A stretch of DNA of 61,204 nt from positions 1 to 61,204 of the forward strand of contig MUMD01000048.1 in assembly GCA_002155895.1 (NCBI GenBank), in the 5' to 3' direction. Below, in pieces: positions 1 through 7,686 of the stretch. Within the stretch, counting starts at the first letter, position 1; every line of letters begins with the position of its first letter. The DNA comes from Streptomyces rochei. Lineage in GTDB: Bacteria; Actinomycetota; Actinomycetes; Streptomycetales; Streptomycetaceae. The position numbers and the translations under genes were made by a program. The notes beneath the pieces are model-generated. The model had not been told where the DNA came from. It saw only the letters and a list, made by a program, of their open reading frames with translations, and did not search any database.

Positions 1-38
1 GTGCCCGTGAGCGTTCTGGCGCGCGTCGGCTTGTTCAT
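1..38 (-). CDS. start of a gene running off the left edge (partial)
   Basis: Only twelve codons are inside the window: an ATG at position 38 on the minus strand followed by MNKPTRARTLTG, open to the edge. The ATG is preceded by a GGAGAGG ribosome binding site eleven bases upstream, which is the main support. It lies downstream of aztC on the same strand, after a hairpin, so it is probably a separate unit. The short basic start is compatible with a signal sequence, but the function cannot be read from so little. Confidence 0.4.
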   Translation of the reverse strand, partial: MNKPTRARTLTG

Positions 39-86
39 CGCGTGTGTTTCCTCTCCGGCCCCCAGGGGGCTCGGTTCTCGGGTGGA

Positions 87-116
87 GGCGGCCGGCGTTC
101 GGCATGCCCGGCCGCC
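87..116 (-). terminator. hairpin downstream of aztC
   Basis: A nine-base GC-only inverted repeat (87-95 with 108-116) and a 12-base loop lie about 15 bases past the aztC stop on the minus strand. No T-run follows, as is usual in high-GC actinomycetes. It may end the aztBDC transcript. Confidence 0.45.
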
Positions 117-130
117 GGGGTGGGGTTCGT

Positions 131-1090
131 TCAGTCGCCGGTGAGGCCCTCGGCCATGGCCGAGGTGTTGGCGCGCATCATTTCCAGGTAGGTACCGGCG
201 CCCTTGCCCTTCTCGGTCAGCGATTCGGAGTACAGCGGGACCACGTCCACGTCACCGCCCATCTCCTGGCGCAGGACCTCCGCGAGCCGGGTGGGCTGGG
301 AGGAGTCCGCGAAGACGGTGCGCACCTCGGCCTCCTCCATGGCCTGGGTGAGGGAGCGCAGGTCGGAGGAGCTGGGCGAGGCGAGTGTGGTGCCGCTGGG
401 GACGACCGCGCCGATCACCCGGAAACCGAAGCGGTCGGCCAGGTACCCGAAGACGTGGTGGTTGGTCACCAGGGCGCGCCGGTCCTCCGGGATGGCCGCG
501 AAGGACTTCTCCATCCAGGTGGTGAGGTCGGCGAGTCGTCCGTCGTAGCGTTCGGCGTTGTCCCGGACGGCCTTCTCGTTCACCCCGTCGACGTGTTCCA
601 CGACCTGGTCGCTCATCAGGGCGGCCACCTTGCGCACCCGGTCGGGGTCGGTCCAGAAGTGCGGGTCCGGCTCGCCGGCCTCGTCGTCGGGGCCGCCCTC
701 CTCTCCGGCGTGGAAGGTCAGGGGGTCGGCCGCCTCGCCGGCCGCGAAGGTGGCGACACCCGAGGCGCGGACCGCCTCCACGTGCCGCAGTACGTTCTCC
801 TCCAGGCCCAGGCCGTTGTAGACGACCAGATCCGCGTTCTCCAGCTCGGCGGCCTGCACGGCCGACAGGCCGAAGGAGTGCGGATCGGCGTTGGGCTTCA
901 TCAGGACGCTGACGTCCGCCTCGTCCCCGACGATCTCCCGGGTGATGTCACCGAGGATGTTGGTGGTCACCACGACCCGGGGCCGCTCGTCGCCGCCCGC
1001 GCAGCCGGTCGCCGAACCGGCGACGACGAAGAAGGTGACCAGGGACAGCAGCAGGGCGCGCACCCGCGCCGCTCGCGCACGCGCGCTCAT
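131..1090 (-). CDS. aztC: zinc ABC transporter substrate-binding lipoprotein AztC
   Basis: Cluster A-I solute-binding protein of 319 residues that captures Zn(II) outside the membrane for the AztAB transporter. A signal peptide ends at a lipobox with Cys30. Expected metal ligands are visible: His71 (DPHSFG), His144 (DPHFW), His211 or His212 (TNHHVFGY) and Asp262 (FADSSQP). A His- and acid-rich loop at about 127-144 fits metal loading from a chaperone. The open frame continues far upstream through aztD in another frame; the ATG at 1090 is chosen because the signal peptide begins there and it overlaps the aztD stop by four bases (ATGA). Translationally coupled to aztD and last gene of the leftward operon. 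Confidence 0.9.
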   Translation of the reverse strand: MSARARAARVRALLLSLVTFFVVAGSATGCAGGDERPRVVVTTNILGDITREIVGDEADVSVLMKPNADPHSFGLSAVQAAELENADLVVYNGLGLEENVLRHVEAVRASGVATFAAGEAADPLTFHAGEEGGPDDEAGEPDPHFWTDPDRVRKVAALMSDQVVEHVDGVNEKAVRDNAERYDGRLADLTTWMEKSFAAIPEDRRALVTNHHVFGYLADRFGFRVIGAVVPSGTTLASPSSSDLRSLTQAMEEAEVRTVFADSSQPTRLAEVLRQEMGGDVDVVPLYSESLTEKGKGAGTYLEMMRANTSAMAEGLTGD

Positions 1091-2328
1091 CGGCCCGTCT
1101 CCACCATCAGGGACGGCCGGACGTCGAGGTCGAAGGTGCGGGCGACCCGGAGGTCGTCGTTGTAGTCGATCTCGTGGACGCGTCGGCCGGCGGGGTCGTT
1201 GACGTATGCCCGGCTCCGGTCGACCTCGATCACGGGCGCGGGGGCTTCGCCGGTGGCGGCCTCGGAGGCGTTCTTCAACAGGGGCCGAGTGACCGCGGTC
1301 TCCTTGCCGGTGGCCGTGTCGTAGCCGTGGAGGGCTCCGTCCGTCTCCAGGACGAGCAGCGGCGCGCCCTCGCCCGCGGTGTTCGCGGCGACCACCGGAC
1401 CGGTCTCCACCCGGGTCCAGGTGCGCTCGGTGACGTCCAGGACCCAGACGGCGTCCTCGCCCGCGGGCGCGGTGAGCGTGGTGCTGCCCGGGCGGAGCCG
1501 GAACTCCGTGGCCCGCTCGGTCTTCGGCACCCCCTCGCCGTACGGGATCTCCTCGGCGCTGAAGGCCCCGTCGTCCTCGTGGACGAGCAGGGCGCCGTCG
1601 GCACAGCCGAGGACGATGCCTCGCCGGGTGACCGCGTCGCCCTTCGGGTCCGCGCACTCCGGCTCCAGGGACGCGACGCGCTCGCCCGAGCGGTCGAGCA
1701 CGTTCACCTTCGCGGGGCCGTCGCCGTCTTCGGTGAGCGCGACGAGGTGTTCCGCGTACGGGACCACGGGTGCGGCATAGGTGCCGGGAAACCCGACGGG
1801 TGTGCCCGTGGAGCCCTTCTCCAGGTCGGCGCGGGCATGGACGCGGGCCTTTCCGTCCGCGCCCGTCACCACGGTCACGCCGGCGTCGCTCCGCACGTTC
1901 GTGCCGGTGCCGCCGGGGAGTTCGCCCACCTCCTGGATCTTCGCGCGGTAGTAGTGCACGTGGTCCCCGTGGTCGACCATCCAGGCGCCGCTGTCGAGAA
2001 CGTGGGTGCCGTCGCTCCCGTGGAAGTAGCCGAAACGGCCGTCCGTGGTCAGTGCGGTGACTCCGGGCCTGGGTGCCGTCGTGTGCGCCTTGCCGGTGAT
2101 CAGGTCCAGTACCCGGGTCTCGCCGGTGGCGCTGTCGCCCAGCAGGAGCCGGGACTGCTGCTCGGCCGCCTCGGTGGCGCCTTCGACGTAGCCGTGGGGG
2201 GTGGCCGAGGAAGAGGCCGTTTTCGAGGGGGGTTCGGGGTCGTCGCCCCGGCCCGCGCATCCCGCGGTCAGCAGGACCGCGGTCAGGAGTGCCGGGGCGA
2301 GGGACATGGCGTTTCTTCGGACGAACAA
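1087..2328 (-). CDS. aztD: zinc metallochaperone AztD (secreted beta-propeller lipoprotein)
   Basis: 413-residue exported protein resembling AztD, the zinc chaperone that hands Zn(II) to AztC. A signal peptide with an N-terminal RR pair ends at LLTAGC (Cys24). The mature part has repeated beta-propeller-like blades, and a histidine cluster at about 120-125 (DHGDHVHYY) matches the flexible metal-binding region described for AztD. Two cysteines near 226 and 243 could form a disulfide. A TTG start at 2328 is preferred: GAGG lies eight bases upstream and the start supplies the basic n-region. The alternative ATG at 2307 would remove it. Ten bases separate it from aztB; it overlaps aztC by four bases. 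Confidence 0.85.
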   Translation of the reverse strand: MFVRRNAMSLAPALLTAVLLTAGCAGRGDDPEPPSKTASSSATPHGYVEGATEAAEQQSRLLLGDSATGETRVLDLITGKAHTTAPRPGVTALTTDGRFGYFHGSDGTHVLDSGAWMVDHGDHVHYYRAKIQEVGELPGGTGTNVRSDAGVTVVTGADGKARVHARADLEKGSTGTPVGFPGTYAAPVVPYAEHLVALTEDGDGPAKVNVLDRSGERVASLEPECADPKGDAVTRRGIVLGCADGALLVHEDDGAFSAEEIPYGEGVPKTERATEFRLRPGSTTLTAPAGEDAVWVLDVTERTWTRVETGPVVAANTAGEGAPLLVLETDGALHGYDTATGKETAVTRPLLKNASEAATGEAPAPVIEVDRSRAYVNDPAGRRVHEIDYNDDLRVARTFDLDVRPSLMVETGR

Positions 2329-2338
2329 GGAGACCGCC

Positions 2339-3223
2339 TCAGATGTCGTTCGGTCGGGTCGTGGGGGTGTGCACGGGGCCAGCGGCGGATCGGGAGAGGT
2401 GTGTGCGGCGTCGGTGCCGGATCGCCGACGCCAGGTGGGACAGGAAGAAGAGGCTGACCGCGAGGGCGGACACGGTCGCGCCGGCCGCGGTGCTCAGATG
2501 CCAGGACAGGAGGAGACCGCCGAAGGTGCTGGTCGCCCCGAGGAGCGCGGCGAGGGCCATGACGCCGCTCACGCCGCGCGCCCACGGCAGGGCCGCCGCC
2601 GGCGGGGCGATGAGCAGGCCGAGGACGAGCAGCGTGCCCACGATGTGGAAGGTGGCCACGATGGCCAGGGCCAGCAGGCCGAGCAGCACGGCGTGCGCGA
2701 CACGGGGGCGCAGGCCGAGCGTCTCGGCCTTGCGGTCGTCGAACGCGAGCGCCAGGAAGACCCGGTGACCGAGCACCGAGACGACCAGCGCCAGCAGCAG
2801 CGCCACCGCGAGCAGGAGAAGGTCGCTCTCGCGTACGGCGAGGACGTCGCCGAACAGGAAACCGGTGAGGTCCACGGCGAAGGACTGCGAGCGCGAGACG
2901 ATGATGACGCCGAGCGACAGCATGCCGACGAACAGCAGGCCGATTCCGGTGTCCTGGGACAGTCTCGGCGTGCGGCCCAGTGCGGTGACGCCGGCCGTCA
3001 TGACGGCCGCGCTCACCACCGCCCCCACCAGCGGATTGCCCCCCAGCAGTGCGGCGATCGCGACGCCCGGCAGCAGTCCGTGGGACATGGCGTCACCGAG
3101 GAAGGCCATCCCCCTCAGCACCACCCACGTCCCCGCGAGGGCGCAGATCGCCGACACCAGGACCCCGGCCCACAGGGCACGCTGCACAAAGGCCACCTCG
3201 AAAGGGGCCGTCAACCACTCCAT
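2339..3223 (-). CDS. aztB: zinc ABC transporter permease AztB
   Basis: 294-residue integral membrane subunit of the ZnuB/MntB type with eight or nine predicted hydrophobic segments. Family hallmarks are visible: GMAFLGDAMSHGLLPGVA near residue 38 and the FGDVLAV loop near 125. The C-terminal tail after about residue 265 is Arg/His-rich. First gene of the leftward aztBDC operon. The ATG at 3223 stands six bases from a TAGTGT -10-like hexamer and has no ribosome binding site, suggesting a leaderless transcript. Divergent from aztA across a Zur-box-like repeat, so zinc repression of both arms is likely. Confidence 0.88.
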   Translation of the reverse strand: MEWLTAPFEVAFVQRALWAGVLVSAICALAGTWVVLRGMAFLGDAMSHGLLPGVAIAALLGGNPLVGAVVSAAVMTAGVTALGRTPRLSQDTGIGLLFVGMLSLGVIIVSRSQSFAVDLTGFLFGDVLAVRESDLLLLAVALLLALVVSVLGHRVFLALAFDDRKAETLGLRPRVAHAVLLGLLALAIVATFHIVGTLLVLGLLIAPPAAALPWARGVSGVMALAALLGATSTFGGLLLSWHLSTAAGATVSALAVSLFFLSHLASAIRHRRRTHLSRSAAGPVHTPTTRPNDI

Positions 3224-3229
3224 ACGACG

Positions 3230-3239
3230 ACACTACAAT
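3230..3239. promoter_or_regulatory. overlapping divergent -10 elements for aztA and aztB
   Basis: On the plus strand TACAAT (3234-3239) lies seven bases before the aztA ATG at 3247. On the minus strand TAGTGT (3235-3230) lies six bases before the aztB ATG at 3223. At these spacings transcription would begin at or next to each start codon. No clear -35 element was recognised on either side. Confidence 0.5.
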
Positions 3240-3253
3240 GACAATCATGTTCA
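3239..3253. promoter_or_regulatory. Zur-box-like inverted repeat
   Basis: TGACAATCATGTTCA is an imperfect 7-1-7 inverted repeat differing at two positions from the idealised actinobacterial Zur motif TGAAAATCATTTTCA. It covers the aztA start codon and abuts both -10 elements, so a bound repressor would block both promoters. That Zur controls zinc importers in Streptomyces is established; binding here is inferred. Confidence 0.7.
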
Positions 3254-3981
3254 ATAAACATCGCCCGGGGCCCCGGGACACCGAGACCGACCATCAGCGC
3301 GTACGCGTCACCGATCTGGAAGCGGGCTATCCGGGCAGGCCCGTCCTGCGCCAACTCAGCGTCGGGATAACGGCGTTGACCATGACGGCACTGGTCGGCC
3401 CGAACGGCAGCGGGAAGTCCACGCTGCTCGGCGTTCTCGCCGGCGTGATCGTCCCCACATCCGGACGGCTCCAGTACGCGAAGGGACGCCCTCCGGCCTT
3501 CGTCCCGCAGCGCGGCGCCGTCGGTGACACGCTCCCCCTCACCGCGCGCCAGACGGTGGAGATGGGCCGCTGGGGCGAGCGCGGGCTGTGGCGGCGCCTG
3601 AATCGGCAGGATCGGGCGGTCGTGGACTCCGCCATGGAACGACTGGGCGTCGCCGGCCTCGCCGCCCGCCAGCTCGGCGAGCTGTCCGGCGGGCAGCGTC
3701 AACGCGTACTGATCGCCCAGGGCTTGGCCCAGCAGTCCGACCTGCTGCTCCTGGACGAGCCGACCACCGGGCTCGACCCCGAGGCCCGGGAGCGGATCAC
3801 AGCGCTGCTGACGGAACTCGTCGCCGACGGCACCACCGTCGTGCAGGCCACGCACGACCTGGAGTCCGCCCGCTCCGCCGACGCCTGCCTGCTCCTCGGC
3901 GACGGACGGCTGGTCGGGCACGGCCGGCCGGAGGACGTGCTCACCCCGACGCTCCTGTCGGAGAGCTGGCAACCTGCGTGA
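3247..3981 (+). CDS. aztA: zinc ABC transporter ATP-binding protein AztA
   Basis: 244-residue ABC ATPase that powers Zn(II) import with AztB and AztC. Walker A GPNGSGKST at about 51-59, Q-loop in FVPQRG near 85-90, signature LSGGQ at 145-149, Walker B LLLLDE at 165-170 and the switch His in ATHD near 202 are intact. Transcribed away from aztBDC. The ATG at 3247 is preferred because a TACAAT -10 ends eight bases earlier, giving a leaderless message; an in-frame ATG at 3238 would lie inside the -10 element. No ribosome binding site precedes either start. Confidence 0.9.
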   Translation: MFNKHRPGPRDTETDHQRVRVTDLEAGYPGRPVLRQLSVGITALTMTALVGPNGSGKSTLLGVLAGVIVPTSGRLQYAKGRPPAFVPQRGAVGDTLPLTARQTVEMGRWGERGLWRRLNRQDRAVVDSAMERLGVAGLAARQLGELSGGQRQRVLIAQGLAQQSDLLLLDEPTTGLDPEARERITALLTELVADGTTVVQATHDLESARSADACLLLGDGRLVGHGRPEDVLTPTLLSESWQPA

Positions 3982-4103
3982 ATCGCCGGCACCCGGCGGG
4001 TCCAGGGCTCGGATCACGGCCACGCCTGCCGGACGGCGCGGCGATGAGTTCTCGCGGCCCGCGGAGTCTCACCTCACCGTCGTCGACCACACAGGAGGAG
4101 CAC

Positions 4104-4751
4104 ATGGCTCAGCTGCTGAGAGTCCAGAACTTCAACGTCTCGAGTGACGGGATCGGTGCCGGTGAGAGTCAGAGCCTGGAGAGGCCGTTCGGCCACGCGG
4201 TCGACCCGGCGAAGCTGTTCGGCTGGGCCGGTGCCACGGCGAGCTGGCCCATGCGCACCGAGCCCGGGGGGAGCCGGGGCCTCGACGACTGCTTCACGCG
4301 GGACTACACCCGCAACATCGGCGCCGAGATCATGGGACGGAACAAGTTCGGGCCCCAGCGCGGGCCCTGGAACGACCACGAGTGGCGCGGCTGGTGGGGT
4401 GACGAGCCCCCGTTCCGCACCCCGGTGTTCGTCCTGACCCACCACGAGCGTCCGTCGTTCACGCTCTCCGACACCACCTTCCACTTCGTCGACGCCGACC
4501 CGGCCACCGTCCTGGAGCGGGCGCGTGAGGCGGCGCGGGGCAAGGACGTCCGGCTCGGCGGCGGGGTCAGCACCGTGAGGGAGTTCCTGGACGCCGACCT
4601 CGTCGACACCCTGCATGTGGCGGTCTCGCCGGTGAAGCTCGGGACGGGGCTGCGGCTCTGGGACTCCCCCGACGAGCTGCGCGACCGGTTCCACCTGGAG
4701 GTGGTGCCCAGCCCGAGCGGCGTGACGCACCATCTGTTCTGGCGCAGGTGA
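4104..4751 (+). CDS. dihydrofolate reductase family protein (RibD C-terminal fold)
   Basis: 215 residues with the layout of the RibD_C/DHFR-like family. These proteins use the NADPH-binding fold of bacterial dihydrofolate reductase but generally have unknown substrates. Family motifs include MGRNKFGP near residue 77, the TPVFVLTHHER strand near 106, RLGGGVSTVREFLDADLVD near 150 for cofactor binding, and SPVKLGTGLRLW near 178. The ATG at 4104 has an AGGAGG site four bases upstream, and the open frame before it is spurious. It stands alone, 122 bases after aztA and convergent with the next gene. A role in antifolate resistance or riboflavin synthesis cannot be claimed. Confidence 0.8.
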   Translation: MAQLLRVQNFNVSSDGIGAGESQSLERPFGHAVDPAKLFGWAGATASWPMRTEPGGSRGLDDCFTRDYTRNIGAEIMGRNKFGPQRGPWNDHEWRGWWGDEPPFRTPVFVLTHHERPSFTLSDTTFHFVDADPATVLERAREAARGKDVRLGGGVSTVREFLDADLVDTLHVAVSPVKLGTGLRLWDSPDELRDRFHLEVVPSPSGVTHHLFWRR

Positions 4752-4790
4752 GCGGACCGCGGGGCCGGTCGCGACCGGATGCCGGACGTG

Positions 4791-5957
4791 TCAGACCGAG
4801 CGCAAGGGTGGGACGTCCCTCGCGATCGCGGCGGCGTGGAGCAGGATGCTGGGCTCGTCACCGGGGTCCTCGGCCATGACGACGCCGGCCGCCCGGCTGT
4901 CGAAGCCCGTCGGCCAGACGGTGACGTCGCTGGCCAGCGCGCCCTCCAGTTTCGCCCGTGTCAGGTCGGCACGGGCGAGGTCGGCTCCTCGGAGGTCGGC
5001 CAGTCTGAGGTCCGCACCGGTGAACCGGGCGCCATGGCCCCGCGCCTTGCGCAGATTGGCCTCCCGCAGGTCGGCCCCGGTGAAGTCGGCCTCGCTGAGG
5101 TCGGCCCTGACCAGGCGAGCGCCGCGCAGGTCGGCTTCGACGCAGCGGCTCCGGTGGAGTATCGACGTCCCCAGCTCCGCGTGCCGCAGGTCGGCCTGGA
5201 TCAGTGACGCCCGGGTCAGGTTGACCTGATAGACGCTCGCCGCCTCCAGGCAGGCGCCGTCGAAGTTGACGTGGTGCAGCCACAGTCCGTCGCAGTCGGC
5301 CCGACGCAGGTCGGTGTAGCTGACGTTGAGCCAGTCGGGCCGACGTTCCCGGCACAGGACTCCGAGGCCGGTGAGGGCCACCTGAGCGTCCGGGGCACGG
5401 GTCTCCAGCGGAGGCACGGAGTTGACGGACGTCTCCGCCGACGGGGAGTCCCCGTCCCGCGGCGGCCAGGGCAGGTGGGTCCGGAGATAGGCGGCCTTGA
5501 TCGAGATGACCGACTCGCGGTCGTGCGCCGAATGGTCCGCGTGCCGCCACAGCGCGTAGAGGCCACCGATCCGCACGTCTGTCGCCTCGCTGCCGAGCTG
5601 GTCGACCGCTCGGCTGAAGCGGTCGGTGAGGTATCCCTCCTGGGTCGCTCTGAGCCCCTCCTGATTGACCCTCAACTGCCGCCAGGTGGCGTACGCGCCG
5701 AAGAGGACCACCGCGCCACCGATCGCCTGGACGAGCGTGGTGCGCACGTTGTTCACCGCGGCGAGCCGTTCGGCGGCCGATATCCTGCCCCCGCCGAGAT
5801 CGCGCTCGACCACGAGGCCCGGCAGCACCACGATCACCACGCCCAGCGTGGCGAACACGGCCAGCACCGCCGCCACAACCGGCAGAACGGACGCGGCCCG
5901 ACTCCGCACAGAGCCGACCGCCGTACGGCGTCCGTGAGTGGATCTCCCCGTGTCCAT
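4791..5957 (-). CDS. membrane-anchored pentapeptide-repeat protein
   Basis: About 388 residues. Two N-terminal hydrophobic segments (about 22-48 and 75-95) are followed by a conserved cytosolic stretch (RFSRAVDQLGSE, then IGGLYALWR) typical of actinobacterial pentapeptide proteins. The C-terminal half is made of A(D/N)Lxx repeats (ADLRGARLVRADLSEADFTG and similar) forming a right-handed quadrilateral beta-helix. Function is unknown; some pentapeptide proteins protect DNA gyrase, but the membrane anchor makes that analogy weak. The start is uncertain: ATG at 5957 is chosen, with GTG at 5993 possible; neither has a good ribosome binding site. Confidence 0.78.
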   Translation of the reverse strand: MDTGRSTHGRRTAVGSVRSRAASVLPVVAAVLAVFATLGVVIVVLPGLVVERDLGGGRISAAERLAAVNNVRTTLVQAIGGAVVLFGAYATWRQLRVNQEGLRATQEGYLTDRFSRAVDQLGSEATDVRIGGLYALWRHADHSAHDRESVISIKAAYLRTHLPWPPRDGDSPSAETSVNSVPPLETRAPDAQVALTGLGVLCRERRPDWLNVSYTDLRRADCDGLWLHHVNFDGACLEAASVYQVNLTRASLIQADLRHAELGTSILHRSRCVEADLRGARLVRADLSEADFTGADLREANLRKARGHGARFTGADLRLADLRGADLARADLTRAKLEGALASDVTVWPTGFDSRAAGVVMAEDPGDEPSILLHAAAIARDVPPLRSV

Positions 5958-6198
5958 GCGCACATGATCGCAGGGTGGGCAGCGGCGTGACACGGTTCCG
6001 GGCGTCCCGTAACACCGGCCGATCCGCCGGGGAACCGCACCGGACGGTGGACGGTGCCCCGGCCGCCAGGAGCGGTGATCAGTGCCCCGGTACTGTCCCG
6101 GGGTCGGTCACCTGGGCGGTGATGGCCTCGCGCCTTTCCTTCCGTGGTCGCGGGCCCGGACGCGGGAACGTCTCCGGTCCGGTCCGGTGCACGACCGC

Positions 6199-6373
6199 AC
6201 CCCCCGTCATCGTCCTGGAGAACATGCTCGAGGTGACCCGCATGGGCGCCGTCGTGATGCCGCCCGTCCCCGCGTTCTACAACCAGCCTTCGACCCTCGC
6301 CGACGTCGTCGAGCACGTCGTCGCGCGCGTTCTGGACCAGTTCGGCCTGGACCTGCCCACCGCCAGACGCTGG
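6199..6373 (+). pseudogene. ubiX (flavin prenyltransferase) 3' remnant
   Basis: The frame from about 6199 encodes the last 58 or so residues of a UbiX/Pad1-type flavin prenyltransferase: LENMLEVTRMGAVVMPPVP, then AFYNQPSTL and VVARVLDQFGLD, ending in ARRW. Intact family members are about 190-200 residues; the Rossmann and substrate-binding N-terminus is absent and no start signal precedes the fragment. It joins directly, in another frame, to a ubiD tail. This reads as a deletion scar from a UbiX/UbiD decarboxylase pair. Confidence 0.75.
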
Positions 6374-6680
6374 CATCGACATCACCGACATCGACCAGGT
6401 CGTGTGGGCCATGGCGACCCGCAGCCACCCCACGACCGGCCGCTACGCCTACCCGCAGGCCCCCGGAATCCGGATGGTCCCCTACCTCACGCCCGAGGAG
6501 GTGCGCGCCGGCCGGGGCGGAAAGGAGATCGTCAGTTGCCTGCTGCCCGAGCAGTTCGAAGGCGTGACCAGGGCGACCACCGCGTCGTTCGACAACTCCT
6601 ACCCCGAGGAACTGCGCCGCCGGGTCGTCGGGGACTGGGCCGGGTGCGGATTCCCCGAGGCCGGCGGCTCCCCGCGCTGA
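6372..6680 (+). pseudogene. ubiD-family decarboxylase 3' remnant
   Basis: Starting at GIDITDIDQVVWAMATR, the second reading frame continues to a stop at 6680 for about 102 residues and matches the C-terminal tail of UbiD-like prenylated-FMN decarboxylases (DINQVxWAxATR, then VPYLTPEE, GRGGKE and SFDNSYPEELRRRV). Intact UbiD proteins are about 450-500 residues, so about four fifths is missing. It overlaps the ubiX remnant at TGG/GGC (6371-6374), fixing the deletion breakpoint. An internal ATG at 6402 gives a 92-codon frame, but no ribosome binding site supports it. Confidence 0.72.
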
Positions 6681-6824
6681 ATGACGCGACCGGCGAGCGG
6701 TGATCGAGCACACCGCCCGCGTGAGACCGGCCGTAGCGGTACTTCTCGGCCCGCCCCGTCCGCAGTGCCCGCCGGGTCCTGCCGCGCCTCGTTACAGCCG
6801 CCCGGCGCGGGGGACCCGGCGCCC

Positions 6825-7613
6825 ATGACACTCATCAGGGGAACACACCGCTCACCCGGCTCCGGCCGGGGGCAGGCCGCGGCCGTCGGCATCGGTGTCG
6901 CGGCGGGAGTGACCGCCGCGGCCGGTCTCCGGTTCTGCCGCAAGGCGGCCACGCTCGGCAAGGTCGGCAAGGGGCACCCGCTCAAGCACCGGGCACTCGA
7001 CCTGGCGGCCGGCGCCCTGCAGCAGAAGTACCCCCTCGACGCGATGAGCACCTACCTCAACGGCTTCCACATGTACGCCGACGACATGGGCCGGCAGGTG
7101 GAGGCCACGCACTTCTGCGTCCATCTCCGGCACGACCTGCACCAGTGCGTCATCTTCGACCGCAACGCCCCCGACGCCCGTCTGATCGGCATCGAGTACA
7201 TCATCAGCGAGGAGCGCTTCCGCGGCCTGCCCGAGGACGAGAAGCGCCTGTGGCACAGCCACCACTACGAGGTCAAGTCCGGCAGCCTCACCGCACCCGG
7301 CGTCCCCGACCTGGCCGAGCACGCCTACTTCGAGGACCTCGTGACCACCTACGGGAAGACGTTCCACACCTGGCAGTACGACCGCGACGACTTCCCGTAC
7401 GGGATCCCGCAGCTGATGATGGGCTTCACCGAGGACGGACAGGCCTCGGAGGAGATGATCCGGGCCCGCGACGAGAGGCTCGGCGTCTCGACGTCGGCCA
7501 AGCGGGAGAACCGGGCGGACATCCCCGTGCCGGAGGTGGCACCGGGCGCCAACGCCTGGGAGAGCGGCCGCACGGTCCAGACCCGCCTCGAGGAAACGGA
7601 CTTCAAGCGCTGA
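6825..7613 (+). CDS. DUF1264 (oil-body-associated-protein-like) protein
   Basis: About 262 residues. The core from residue 50 matches the DUF1264/OBAP family, known from plant oil bodies and widespread but uncharacterised in bacteria: NGFHMYADDMGRQVEATHFC, HQCVIFD, IGIEYIISEE, LWHSHHYEVKSG, YGKTFHTWQ and QLMMGFTEDGQ. A short hydrophobic segment (about 16-36) near the N-terminus may anchor or export it. ATG at 6825 is chosen because the open frame before it lacks family sequence and a GGGGGA run lies nearby. It follows the ubiX/ubiD scar and converges on the LysR gene; no operon partner. Confidence 0.8.
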   Translation: MTLIRGTHRSPGSGRGQAAAVGIGVAAGVTAAAGLRFCRKAATLGKVGKGHPLKHRALDLAAGALQQKYPLDAMSTYLNGFHMYADDMGRQVEATHFCVHLRHDLHQCVIFDRNAPDARLIGIEYIISEERFRGLPEDEKRLWHSHHYEVKSGSLTAPGVPDLAEHAYFEDLVTTYGKTFHTWQYDRDDFPYGIPQLMMGFTEDGQASEEMIRARDERLGVSTSAKRENRADIPVPEVAPGANAWESGRTVQTRLEETDFKR

Positions 7614-7686
7614 GGCGGGTCGGCCGGAGAGCCGGTGCCGCACCGGGCCGTGCCGGGGTCGGGAGGCCGCGCCCCGGCCGGCCCGC

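Noticed and set aside
131..2260. A 709-residue open frame spanning aztC and part of aztD
   Set aside because: Only the part after 1090 has family sequence and a signal peptide; the upstream part is Arg-rich out-of-frame translation of aztD.
6402..6680. A 92-residue protein of its own
   Set aside because: The sequence is the tail of a UbiD protein, continuing upstream without a start and joined to a ubiX tail; treated as a pseudogene.
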